Part shown: piece by piece, positions 41,091 to 50,851 of the stretch
Layout of the letters: every line of letters starts with the position of its first letter
Numbering within the stretch: the first letter of the stretch is position 1
Assembly (NCBI GenBank): GCA_963920635.1
Contig: OY987301.1
Location: forward strand, 53,636,560 to 53,700,559
Reading direction: 5' to 3'
From: Pseudeuparius sepicola
Lineage: Eukaryota > Arthropoda > Insecta > Coleoptera > Anthribidae
Length of the DNA stretch: 64,000 nt
Notes under the pieces: model-generated
Database searches by the model: none
What the model was told of the DNA's origin: nothing
What the model saw: the letters and a program-made list of their open reading frames with translations, nothing else
Made by a program: the position numbers and the translations under genes

Positions 41091-44000
41091 AGGTTTTTTT
41101 TTGGATCATGTCAATATTTTTGAAAATTTAAAAAGTACTCTGGCCAGGAATTATGAAATTTTTAGAAAAATTTGGAGGCCGGAATCGTGTTTTTTTTACC
41201 TCGGATAGGATTTTTTTTCGGAGCATGTCAACATTTTTGAAAATTCAAAAAGTGCGGTGGACAGGCACTTAGAAATTTTTTAGAAAAAATTAGAGGCCGG
41301 AATCGGGTTGTAGCGCTCAATTTACGTCGGATAGGATTTTTTTTCGGAGCATGTCAACATTTTTGAAAATTTAAAATGTGCGATGGCCAGGCACTTAAAG
41401 ATTTTTTAGGAAAATTTGGATTCCGGAATCGTGTTGTAGGACTCAATTTAGGTCGGATAGGTATATTTTTTTTCGGATCATGTCAATATTTTTGAAAATT
41501 CAAAAAGTACTCTGGCCAGGCATTATGAAATTTTTTAGAAAAATTTGGAGGCCGCAATCTTGTTGTACGGCGCACGCAATTTACGTCGGATAGGATTTTT
41601 TTTCCCGGAGCATGACAACATTTTTGAAAATCTAAAAAGTGCGCTGGCAGGCACTTCGAAATTTTTTAGAAGAATTTAGAGGCGGGAATCGTGTTGTGGG
41701 ACTCAATTTACGTCGGATAGGAATTTTTTTTCGGAGCATGTCCACATTTTTGAAAATTTAAAAAGTGCGCTGGCCAGGCACTTAGAAATTTTTTAGAAAA
41801 ATTTTAAGGCCGGAATCGTGTTGTACGGCTCAATTTACGTCGGATGGGAATTTTTTTTCGGAGCATGTCTACATTTTTGAAAATTCAAAAAGTGATGTGG
41901 AGAGGCACTTGGAAATTTTTTAGAAAAAATTAGAGGCCGGAATCGTGTTGTAGGACTCAATTTACGTCGGATAGGATTTTTCTTTTCGGAGCATGGCAAC
42001 ATTTTTGAAAATTTAAAAAGTGCGCTGGCCGGGCTCTTAGAGATTTTTTAGGAAAATTTGGACTCCGGAATCGTGTTGTAGGACTCAATTTAGGTCGGAT
42101 AGATTTTTTTTTTCGGATCATGTCAATATTTTTGAAAATTCAAAAAGTACTCTGGCCAGGCATTATGAAATTTTTTAGAAAAATTTGGAGGCCGGAATCG
42201 TGTCGGATAGGATTTTTTTTCCCGGAGCATGACAACATTTTTGAAAATCTAAAAAGTGCGCTGGCAGGCACTTCGAAATTTTTTAGAAGAATTTAGAGGC
42301 GGGAATCGTGTTGTGGGACTCAATTTACGTCGGATAGGAATTTTTTTTCGGAGCATGTCCACATTTTTGAAAATTTAAAAAGTGCGCTGGCCAGGCACTT
42401 AGAAATTTTTTAGAAAAATTTTAAGGCCGGAATCGTGTTGTACGGCTCAATTTACGTCGGATGGGAATTTTTTTTCGGAGCATGTCTACATTTTTGAAAA
42501 TTCAAAAAGTGATGTGGAGAGGCACTTGGAAATTTTTTAGAAAAAATTAGAGGCCGGAATCGTGTTGTAGGACTCAATTTACGTCGGATAGGATTTTTCT
42601 TTTCGGAGCATGGCAACATTTTTGAAAATTTAAAAAGTGCGCTGGCCGGGCTCTTAGAGATTTTTTAGGAAAATTTGGATTCCGGAATAGTGTTGTAGGG
42701 CTCAATTTACGTCGCATAGGAATTTTTTTTTCGGAGCATCTCAACAATTTTGAAAATTTAAAAAGTGCGCTGGCCAGGCACTTAGAAATTTTTTAGAAAA
42801 ATTTTAAGGCCGGAATCGTGTTGTAGGAGGCAATTTAGGTTGGATAGGTTTTTTTTTTTCGGATCATGTCAATATTTTTGAAATTTCAAAAAGTACTCTG
42901 GCCAGGCATTATGAAATTTTTTAGAAAAATTTGGAGGCCGGAATCGTGTTGTAATTTACGTCGGATAGGATTTTTTTTTCGGAGCATGACAACATTTTTG
43001 AAAATCTAAAAAGTGCGCTGGCAGGCACTTCGAAATTTTTTAAAAGAATTTAGAGGCGGGAATCGTGTTGTGGGACTCAATTTACGTCGGATAGGAATTT
43101 TTTTTTCGGAACATGTCCACATTTTTGAAAATTCAAAAAGTGCCCTGGCCAGGCACTTTGAGATTTTTTAGAAAAATTTGGATTCCGGAATCGTGTTGTA
43201 GGGCTCAATTTACGTCGCATAGGAATTTTTTTTTCGGAGCATCTCAACAATTTTGAAAATTTAAAAAGTGCGCTGGCCAGGCACTTAGAAATTTTTTAGA
43301 AAAATTTTAAGGCCGGAATCGTGTTGTAGGAGGCAATTTAGGTTGGATAGGTTTTTTTTTTCGGATCATGTCAATATTTTTGAAATTTCAAAAAGTACTC
43401 TGGCCAGGCATTATGAAATTTTTTAGAAAAATTTGGAGGCCGGAATCGTGTTGTAATTTACGTCGGATAGGATTTTTTTTTTCGGAGCATGACAACATTT
43501 TTTAAAATCTAAAAAGTGCGCTGGCAGGCACTTCGAAATTTTTTAAAAGAATTTAGAGGCGGGAATCGTGTTGTGGGACTCAATTTACGTCGGATAGGAA
43601 TTTTTTTTTCGGAGCATGTCCACATTTTTGAAAATTCAAAAAGTGCCCTGGCCAGGCACTTTGAGATTTTTTAGAAAAATTTGGATTCCGGAATCGTGTT
43701 GTAGGACTCAATTTATGTGGGATAAACTTTTTTTTTTCGGAGCATGTCAACATTTTTGAAAATTCAAAAAGTGCGCTGGACACGCACTTAGAAATTTTTT
43801 AGAAGAATTTGGAGGCCGAAATCGTGTTGTCAGGACCACATTTTTGAAAATTCAAAAAGTGCCCTGGCCAGGCACTTAGAAATTTTTTAGAAAAATTTGG
43901 AGGCCGGAATAGTGTTGTAGGATTCAATTTACGTCGGATAGGAATTTTTTTTTTTTCGGAGCATGTCCACATTTTTGAAAATTCAAAAAGTGCGCTGGAC

Positions 44001-45735
44001 AATCACTTAGAAATTTTTTAGAAAAAATTAGAGGCCGGAATCGGGTTGTAGGGCTCAATTTACGTCGGATAGGATTTTTTTCGGAGCATTTCAACATTTT
44101 TGAAAATTTAAAAAGTGCGCTGGCCAGGCACTTAGAAATTTTTTAGAAAAAATTTAAGGCCGGAATCGTGTTGTACGGCTCAATTTACGTCGGATGGGAA
44201 TTTTTTTTCGGAGCATCTCAACAATTTTGAAAAGTTTAAAAGTGGGCTGGCCAGGCACTTAGAAATTTTTTAGAAAAACTTTTTTTAGAAAAATTTGTAG
44301 GCCGGAATCGTGTTGTAGGACTCAATTTATGTCGGATAAACTTTTTTTTTTCGGAGCATGTCAACATTTTTGAAAATTCAAAAAGTGCGCTGGACAGGCA
44401 CTTAGAAATTTTTTAGAAAAAATTAGAGGCCGGAATCGTGTTGTAGGGCTCAATTTTCGTCGGAAAGGATTTTTTTTCGGAGCATGTCAACATTTTTGAA
44501 AATTTAAAAAGTACGCTGGCCGGGCACTTAGAAATTTTTTAGGAATATTTGGATTCCGGAATCGTGTTGTAGGACTCAATTTAGGTCGGATAGGTTTTTT
44601 TTTGGATCATGTCAATATTTTTGAAAATTCAAAAAGTACTCTGGCCAGGAATTATGAAATTTTTTAGAAAAATTTGGAAGCCGGAATCGTGTTTTTTTTT
44701 TACCTCGGATAGGATTTTTTTTTCGGAGCATATCAACATTTTTGAAAATTCAAAAAGTGCCCTGGCCAGGCATTATGAAATTTTTTAGAAAAATTTGGAG
44801 GCCGCAATCTTGTTGTACGGCGCACGCAATTTACTTCGGATAGGATTTTTTTTTCCGGAGCATGACAACATTTTTGAAAATCTAAAAAGTGCGCTGGCAG
44901 GCACTTCGAAATTTTTTAGAAGAATTTAGAGGCGGGAATCGTGTTGTGGGACGTAATTTACGTCGGATAGGAATTTTTTTTTGGAGCATGTCCACATTTT
45001 TGAAAATTCAAAAAGTGCCCTGGCCAGGCACTTTGAGATTTTTTAGAAAAAATTGGATTCCGGAATCGTGTTGTAGGGCTCAGTTTACGTCGCATAGGAA
45101 TTTTTTTTTCGGATCATCTCAACAATTTTGAAAATTTTAAAAGTGGGCTGGCCAGGCACTTAGAATTTTTTTAGAAAAATTGAAGGCCGGAATCGTGTTG
45201 TAGGAGTCAATTCATGTCGGATAAACTTTTTTTTTCGGAGCATGTCAACATTTTTGAAAATTCAAAAAGTGCGCTGGACAGGCACTTAGAAATTTTTTAG
45301 AAAAAATTAGAGGCCGGAATCGGGTTGTAGGGCTCAATTTACGTCGGATAGGATTTTTTTTCGGAGCATGTCAACATTTTTGAAAATTTAAAAAGTGCGC
45401 TGGCCAGGCACTTAGAAATTTTTTAGAAAAATTTTAAGGCCGGAATCGTGTTGTACGGCTCAATTTACGTCGGATGGGAATTTTTTTTCGGAGCATGTCT
45501 ACATTTTTGAAAATTCAAAAAGTGCTGTGGAGAGGCACTTGGAAATTTTTTAGAAAAAATTAGAGGCCGGAATCGTGTTGTAGGACTCAATTTACGTCGG
45601 ATAGGATTTTTCTTTTCGGATCATGTCAATATTTTTGAAAATTCAAAAAGTACTCTGGCCAGGCATTTTGAATTTTTTTAGAAAAATTTGGAGGCCGGAG
45701 TCGTGTTGTAGGACACAATTTATGTCGGATAAACA

Positions 45736-45914
45736 GTAGTGAGGCAAAGGGGTCGATCCATCTTCTATCTCACTCTCACTCATGTATTTTCCCATATAAG
45801 ATAACGACTTACGGTCGAGTTAAATTCACGTTGTCTCTGTCAGTTCAGTGGCGGCGTTTCCGGATCCTCGATTTTGTCGTGTTGGTGCGACGTTGCCTTT
45901 TCCTGGAATGAAAT
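45736..45914. other. Unique flank right of the satellite, no gene seen
   Basis: Satellite similarity stops after gtcggataaac. The next 180 bp have ordinary composition, including a ctatctcactctcactcat tract, and no credible reading frame, RNA gene or terminal repeat. I cannot assign it. Confidence 0.5.
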
Positions 45915-45921
45915 AAAAAAA

Positions 45922-45993
45922 GTCCTAGCCTGGAATCGAACCGGTTCCGTTCGTGTCCCGATCCCGTCGCCTTGACCACTCGTCCACCCGTCC
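45922..45993 (-). ncRNA. tRNA-derived Pol III unit (SINE head or tRNA pseudogene)
   Basis: On the minus strand a near-perfect box A, TGGACGAGTGG (45976-45986), is followed 33 bases later by a perfect box B, GGTTCGATTCC (45932-45942). A run of seven T (45915-45921), a Pol III terminator, comes right after the 3' end. The D-arm resembles class II tRNAs (Leu/Ser), but the T-stem and the acceptor ends do not pair, so this is not a working tRNA. A tRNA-derived SINE head or a decayed tRNA copy fits best. Its conceptual translation makes a spurious peptide that should not be annotated as a protein. Confidence 0.6.
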
Positions 45994-46185
45994 ATTTTCT
46001 AATCGCACCGTAGAAATGGCAAGGTTCTGTCTCGCCGACGTCATCCGTTTGGGCGCGCGCGCGCTTGCACCTCGAAGGACGCCTATCAGGTAGCGTGAAA
46101 GGATCCGGATCCGGGGGCCTGAAAGGCGGAGGGGTCTTGAGATGTCTTAAGTTGTCTTGAGATCGTCTTAAGATGTCAAAATGTG
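45994..46185. other. GC-rich flank with short (GC)n, no gene seen
   Basis: A GC-rich stretch with a short alternating gcgcgcgcgcgc run at about 46053-46064, followed by repeated gtcttgagat/gtcttaag words at 46133-46176. A minus-strand open frame crosses it, but it also runs through the tRNA-like unit and has no protein-like features. Confidence 0.45.
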
Positions 46186-46189
46186 CTGG

Positions 46190-46590
46190 GATTGGAAAAA
46201 ATCGAGTGACCAAAAGTTAGGTTGAGAAAAAATATAGAATGAACAAAAGTTAGGTTGAGAAAAAATAGGATGGAACAAGAAGGTGTGAGAGTGGTCAAAT
46301 ATTAAGAGAAAAAGGATGGAAGATATACAGTGTGGACAAATATTAAGAGAAAAAATGCTTATGACGAGAGTAAGAGTGGACAAATATAGAAAAAATATAC
46401 AGGATGGAACAAAAAGAGAAATATATAGAGTGGTCAAATATTAAGAGAAAAAAAGGATGGAAGATAAATACAGTGTGGGCAAATATTAAGAAAAAAAATA
46501 CAGTCCAAAAGTTAGGTTTATGATGAGAGGAAGAGTGGACAAATATAGAAAAAATATACAGGATGGAACAAAAAGAGAAATATATGACAC
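46190..46590 (+). repeat. Purine-rich minisatellite, ~140-160 bp unit
   Basis: Almost only A and G on the plus strand. The phrase gtggtcaaatattaagagaa recurs at 46291 and 46430, and ggatggaacaaaaagagaaa recurs at 46402 and 46561, giving a degenerate unit of 139-159 bp with shorter internal words (agttaggttgagaaaa). From 46590 to 46786 I see no gene, only AT-rich flank up to the LTR. Confidence 0.7.
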
Positions 46591-46786
46591 CTCTTTGTCT
46601 AGGATGTCTTGAGATCGTTTTGGGGGAATCTCTCGGGTCTTAGAAGATGTTAAAAATGTCTTTAGACGATCTTAAAGGAAAATTAATCTTGAAATCAGCT
46701 CGTGAATGGATTCAAGTTTCGAAAAAAAATGCTTTTTTGACAAATATGATTAAAGGATAAGGGAAAAAATAAAATATACCTATAGA

Positions 46787-47199
46787 TGTTACGGGCGACG
46801 TGAAGACGAAGACTTTTAAAAAAAACTTTTATTTGAGTAACGCGAGTTACAGAGTTTCGGCTTAGACTACAGACAAGACTAGAATTGACACTCTTACTTT
46901 ACTAGGTCCTATTTATACAGATCTGTTATGCTGAGGTGTTGTGGTTCTCATGGGAAAAGAATATAATGAACAAAGGGAAGATCAAATTCTGCAATTCTTG
47001 CAGAGTTGAGTTTTAACAAAACTCAAAAGGAATATGATATGTTCTAGTAATCATTCTAGAACAATATACAATGGAAAATTATATCTTTGTAGTAAGCATC
47101 TTGAACAATAGAGAATGAGAACATAATATCCAACAGTAAACAGAATCAAGGGTAAAAACAAGGTTATGATCAAGGTGATGCTTGAGGTCGGACATAACA
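46787..47199 (-). repeat. 3' LTR, complete, TGTTA...TAACA
   Basis: The LTR is 413 bp and begins on the minus strand with TGTTATGTCCGAC and ends GTCGCCCGTAACA, giving 5-bp inverted ends with canonical TG...CA. A TATAAATA promoter box lies at 46910-46917 and an AATAAA signal at 46828-46833. The outer 181 bp (46787-46967) are repeated at 54788-54968 with three substitutions and no indels. Confidence 0.93.
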
Positions 47200-47210
47200 C
47201 CTTCCCCCTT
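47200..47210 (-). promoter_or_regulatory. Polypurine tract
   Basis: AAGGGGGAAGG on the minus strand directly abuts the TGTTA start of the 3' LTR. This is the usual position of the plus-strand DNA primer of an LTR element. Confidence 0.85.
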
Positions 47211-47292
47211 ATATTAAAAATTTGTGTTAACAAATTTTGACATTAAATTAGGCATGTGTTTTAGTATTAGAATTTAGTTCAATTTCTTCTTC

Positions 47293-48940
47293 TTAGCGAG
47301 GTTCGTCCAATCTATACGAAGGTCTTCTTTTGACAGTAACAAATTTTCTTAAATTTTGAAAAACGCGATTTCGAGTTCTAGGAGGTTGTGGAGGATCGTC
47401 TCCGTTATTAGTAGTAATAATGCCTATTTTAATGTTCCTAGAGTTTTTACATTTAAAATAAAAGTACACAATAATTAAAAGTATGATTAAAGTAATGGAT
47501 AGATATGTCAATATTGGCGTATACTTATTTACAGTTGGTTCGTTAATAATATTATCAAGATCCTTTGCATATTCGTCTAATTTATGCTTTGCGACATTTA
47601 AATCGTCATAATTAAATTTATTTAGTTGTAAAGGTTTTAAGTCAGGAAATTTTAGTTTATTTGGAGTTTCTTTGCAACATTCAAATGGTATATTAATTTG
47701 GTGAAATTTATAGGTTTGATTAGATTTATTTAAATTTTTCGTTTGAATTTTAGTACTTCCAATATAAGCAATGCATTCGGATTTTAACGTTAAAATTGAA
47801 GTTTTGTCTAGCATTATAGTCAAAGGATTTTGATTTTTACACTTAATAGTTATAGGAAATATTTCACTTAAAATGCTAGTTCTTTACAATTTTTTATATC
47901 ATAGAGAATTACATAGAGAGTTGGGTCATCGCTTTTTGCTACAAATTTAGTATCAGTGGATACCATGTGATAAAATCCAGTTTTATTGTCGAAAATTGGA
48001 ATAGGATAAATTCTATAAAGAGTATACCATTGGGTTCTACTAAAGGAATGTCTAATATAAAAACAAGCCTATTTTCTGTTTGAAAAACCTTTAGTTCTAT
48101 AAAATCAAGATAAGTTGCAATATTTAGAAGTTGAGGAGTTAAGGGCAAATTATTTTTATTTAAAGTCTGAGCGATTATTTGCAAATGATGAACCAAGTCT
48201 TCCGGAGTTATAACTGATGTGTGAATGATATGTAGTTTTGCAAAAGTAATAGAGTTTAGAATGTCATTTAAATTGCTTTCGATAAAGGTATAGGATTCTA
48301 GGAGTCTTTCGGCCATCTCTAAAATTTGTAATTTTGCAGTGTAATAGTTAAAATTATCAGAAATGTTATAAATGTAATTTTCGATTTGTTTTATGTCATT
48401 ATTAAAAGTAATTTCATCAATTTGTAATTTGTTGATAGAGTCATTAAAATTTTTGATAACTGAAGTAGTTACTAAAATTTGTTTCTTCATTAATTTTTCT
48501 AATTCGTGTTCGTCTCTGTTAATTTTGTCGATACAATCGTTATAATACTGTCCGTCTGAAGCGTCTAAATTTCCGGTAATAAATTTCCAAACTGACCCTA
48601 AACCATTAATTAAACCTCTTTTGTATCTTTTTACATCAATAGCTAATTCTTCAAATTTGAGCGCAATGTTTTCGGAAAGTTGATTTAGTAAAGTGAGATG
48701 TGACTTAACTTCGCTTAGAAAGGCGGCCATTCGTACGTCTTTTGGTTGAATTATAAATTGCATATTTTCTAAAATTTTATTATTATTTTCGAATGTTGTT
48801 TTTAGAGATGAAATGTCTTTATACACCAATAAACTCCACTTGTCATTAGAAATTTTGAGTCCGGATTGCTCTTGATAGAACACGCCTATGGTGTTATTAA
48901 TTGGTCGCAGTGTATATTGTGCCATAGCGGTAGCGAACAA
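47293..48940 (-). pseudogene. env: Env-like glycoprotein, broken
   Basis: Errantivirus/baculovirus-F-type envelope protein in at least two frames. The first part (47939-48940) has a basic furin-like site, RYKR, followed by a hydrophobic glycine-rich stretch (GLINGLGSVW), as expected for a fusion peptide. A long helical region with heptad-like spacing and the motif ITPEDL comes after it. The last part (47293-47823) carries a membrane anchor (about 22 hydrophobic residues ending IVYFYF) and a basic, proline-rich tail. The frame is lost near 48030, and more breaks separate the two parts. The open frame begins at a TTG, and the first ATG is five codons inside, so the true start (spliced leader or upstream) is not visible. 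The family mediates membrane fusion; this copy cannot make a full product. Confidence 0.85.
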
Positions 48941-48991
48941 ATAAAATCTGTAACGAATTTCAGAATTAGGAACTTGGTTCGATATAACAAA

Positions 48992-49465
48992 TTATTTTTG
49001 AAAATATATTTGACCATAGGGAGAACTGTGTCCCAATCTAATTTGTCTAATCCACAAGCTAACTTGGGTATAAGCTATAATTTTATCTTTTTCATCAGTG
49101 CCCTCGAGACAAATTGTTCGTAATTCCTTTAAGCAATTAAATAAATTAGCATAAGTTGGTTTATAATAGAAAAATTCTTTAGTTATTAAATAATAAATAT
49201 TTCTTGTCGGAAGTTGAAGTACTGCTATTTCACCAATTGACTTATTTTGATTTTTTAGTTCATCTACGTGTCCAAATTTATTCTTAAATTCTTTTGCAAT
49301 TCCTGCATTCATTTCTAGGTCTTTAGATACACAGTGGGCTAAGGAAATATTTTTAGGGGCATCAAATAAATTGCCCAGTTCAATGGAAACGTTATTATTT
49401 TCAATAGGGATTTTTCGATCTAGAGTATAAAAGAATTCTTTAACCGTTAGTTCTTCTTCCTCCAA
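48992..49465 (-). pseudogene. Macrodomain protein, OARD1/TARG1-like, inside the retroelement
   Basis: A 157-codon frame between integrase and env that I recognise as a macrodomain of the OARD1 (TARG1) branch, the enzymes that remove ADP-ribose from proteins and deacylate O-acyl-ADP-ribose. Visible hallmarks are GNLFDAP at residues 31-37, SLAHCVSKDL at 41-50, the ligand loop NAGIAKEFKNKFG at 53-65, IGEIAVL at 77-83 and YYLITK at 91-96. K96 falls where the catalytic lysine of human OARD1 lies. The second catalytic segment, ACGLD with DW behind it, is present at 49045-49059 but one base out of frame, so this copy has a frameshift at about 49060-49075. The first codon is TTG and directly follows the integrase stop TAA (49466-49468) in the same frame, which hints at a Pol-macrodomain fusion or read-through product. 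No introns are seen. A host gene is unlikely because strand, spacing and compactness fit the element. Confidence 0.85.
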
Positions 49466-50850
49466 TTAGTGACATTTCTTTAGCATATCAAAATTCATTT
49501 TTGTAGTTTGGTTAGTAATTGGGTTATGTAGTAAAGCTGAATTCGTATAAATTTCTTTAATTTTATAGGTTCCATTAAATTTGTTAGCTAGTTTATTTTT
49601 TATTTGGGACTCCTTGACATAAACCTTTTCTCCTACGCGAAATTGTCGCTGCTCCGAAACGTGTGTATCAAATCGCTGTTTTGCCTTTTGCTTGCGCATA
49701 TCCGTACGCTTTCTTGCCACTTCATAATAATGCTTTATTTTATTTATTTTCTAAAATTTATTTGTGGCGCAAACAGATCCATTTAATTATTATTTTTTTT
49801 TAAATGCTTTATTTTATTGTTTAAATCGCGAACGTACTTTGAGATTAATTCTTGCTGATTATACAAAACTTCTGCATTTCGAGACGAGGTGTGACCGAAT
49901 AGCAAGTCGTAAGGAGTAAAGCCGTGTGTTTTATTTATAGAATTGTTATAGGCTATACAAGCGTAAGGAAGCATTTGAAATGGGTGCTCATTTGGATTTT
50001 CTGTACTACATGGACGTATCATTTCAGTTAAGGGGGCATGAAATCTTTCTAAGGAGCCATTTGATTGCGGATGACTAACACTAGAGAAAGTTAATTTTAT
50101 ATTGTATAATTTACAAAGATCTTTCATTAATTGAATATTAAATTCTTTACCTACATCGCAATGGATTCTTAAAGGAGTTCCAAAATGTTGAAAATAGAGT
50201 AAAAGAGCGTCTACTACAGATCTCGCTGTTTTATTAGGAAGTGCATAAGCCTGGGTAAATTTTGTCAGTTCGTCTCTTATGGTAAGGATATTATTTTTCA
50301 CTGGGATTTCTAGAATGTCAATATTTATTCTTTCGAAAGGAGTTTTAGGAGTTTCGGTAATGACTAAGGGACTGTCCAAGTTTTGTCTAAAAATTTTTGT
50401 CTTTTGGCAGATTTCGCACTGCCGAATAAATGTTTCAACGTCTTTAGTTAGTCCTGTCCAATTATATTTTTGTTTGATGCGTCTAATTGTTTCGTTTATT
50501 GCTCGATGTAAGTTTGTCTTGCCTTAATGAAATTGATCTATTATTATAGGTATTTGGTCTTCGTCTGGTATAGTCACAATGTTCTTACAAATTATTAATT
50601 GAAAGTTTTTGTCTGAGAACAAAAAATTAAACAATTCTAAAATTGGAAAATCTGGATTGTTTTCAATGTAATAAGTTTTATTTTCTTCGAATATATCTTT
50701 ACTGTAATAAAGAGATATGAAGAGTACTTGTATTGCGGTTTCAAAATTAAAAGGAACAGGAATTATATAGTATTTTCTTTTAGCTACGGTTTGACTGGAA
50801 AGAACATTTGCTTTATTATAGTTAAAATCAGGATTTAGCTCAAGTAAATA
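49466..50850 (-). pseudogene. pol: Pol: integrase domain, broken
   Basis: DDE integrase of the retroelement, which would join the cDNA ends to host DNA. In order there is an HHCC zinc module (two His near 50500-50530, then CEIC near 50410), the catalytic core with Asp in INIDIL, Asp in HCDVGKEF and Glu in SNGSLERFH (all three acidic residues retained), and at 49466-49720 a C-terminal segment with KVYVKE and KLANKFNGTYKI, a variant of the GPY/F module. An in-frame TAA lies at about 50524, just inside the zinc module, and the frame is interrupted again between 49720 and 49783. The open stretch from 50850 to 50525 is the linker after RNase H. Confidence 0.88.
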
Positions 50851-50851
50851 A

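Larger units (their letters stand above)
1..45735 (+). repeat. Satellite array, ~128-bp monomer, classes A and B
   Basis: About 45.7 kb of head-to-tail copies of a monomer of about 128 bp (for example the step catgtc at 715 to catgtc at 843), all in one orientation. Shared landmarks in each monomer are gagcatgtcaacattttt, the dyad around ctggccag, an A/T dyad, ggaatcgtgttgta, and a T-tract of 6-12 bases. Class A copies read gtcgcatagg, gagggcgg and attgaaaaag. Class B copies read gtcggatagg, ggccgg and attcaaaaag. The classes occur in alternating blocks of about 0.8-6 kb. Short variants include gctggcattag (about 122 bp) and a ttgtcaggaccac deletion form. The array starts before the window and stops inside a monomer at about 45735. 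No unrelated insertion was seen inside it. It is probably centromeric or pericentromeric, but that is inference. Open frames of 60-138 codons here merely read through monomers whose indels cancel the frame, and I do not treat them as genes. Confidence 0.98.

Noticed and set aside
1..45735. Some forty open frames of 61-138 codons with repeated Lys/Arg/Pro/Phe-rich peptides
   Set aside because: They are translations of the satellite in both strands; the same peptide recurs wherever monomer indels happen to keep the frame, and the unit (128 bp) is not a multiple of three.
1..45735. CRISPR-like or integron-like array
   Set aside because: Units are contiguous and diverged along their whole length; there are no constant repeats separated by unique spacers and no cas or integrase genes.
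1..45735. CENP-B box in the monomer
   Set aside because: The nearest C/G-rich part (ggaggccggaatcgtgttg and its complement) does not match the essential positions of the box.
45845..46213. 122-codon minus-strand open frame
   Set aside because: It runs through the tRNA-derived unit; the tRNA-like translation is a known source of spurious proteins.
46168..46437. 89-codon minus-strand frame rich in Phe/Ile/Ser
   Set aside because: It is the complement of the purine-rich minisatellite.
47051..47233. 60-codon minus-strand frame
   Set aside because: It lies in the 3' LTR and polypurine tract, which explain the sequence.
48866..49123. Plus-strand frame, 85 codons
   Set aside because: It is antisense to the end of the macrodomain and start of env; no protein-like features.
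49465..49466. Macrodomain as an independent host gene nested in the element
   Set aside because: There is no promoter, ATG, intron or spacer, and it continues the pol frame; capture by the element is simpler.
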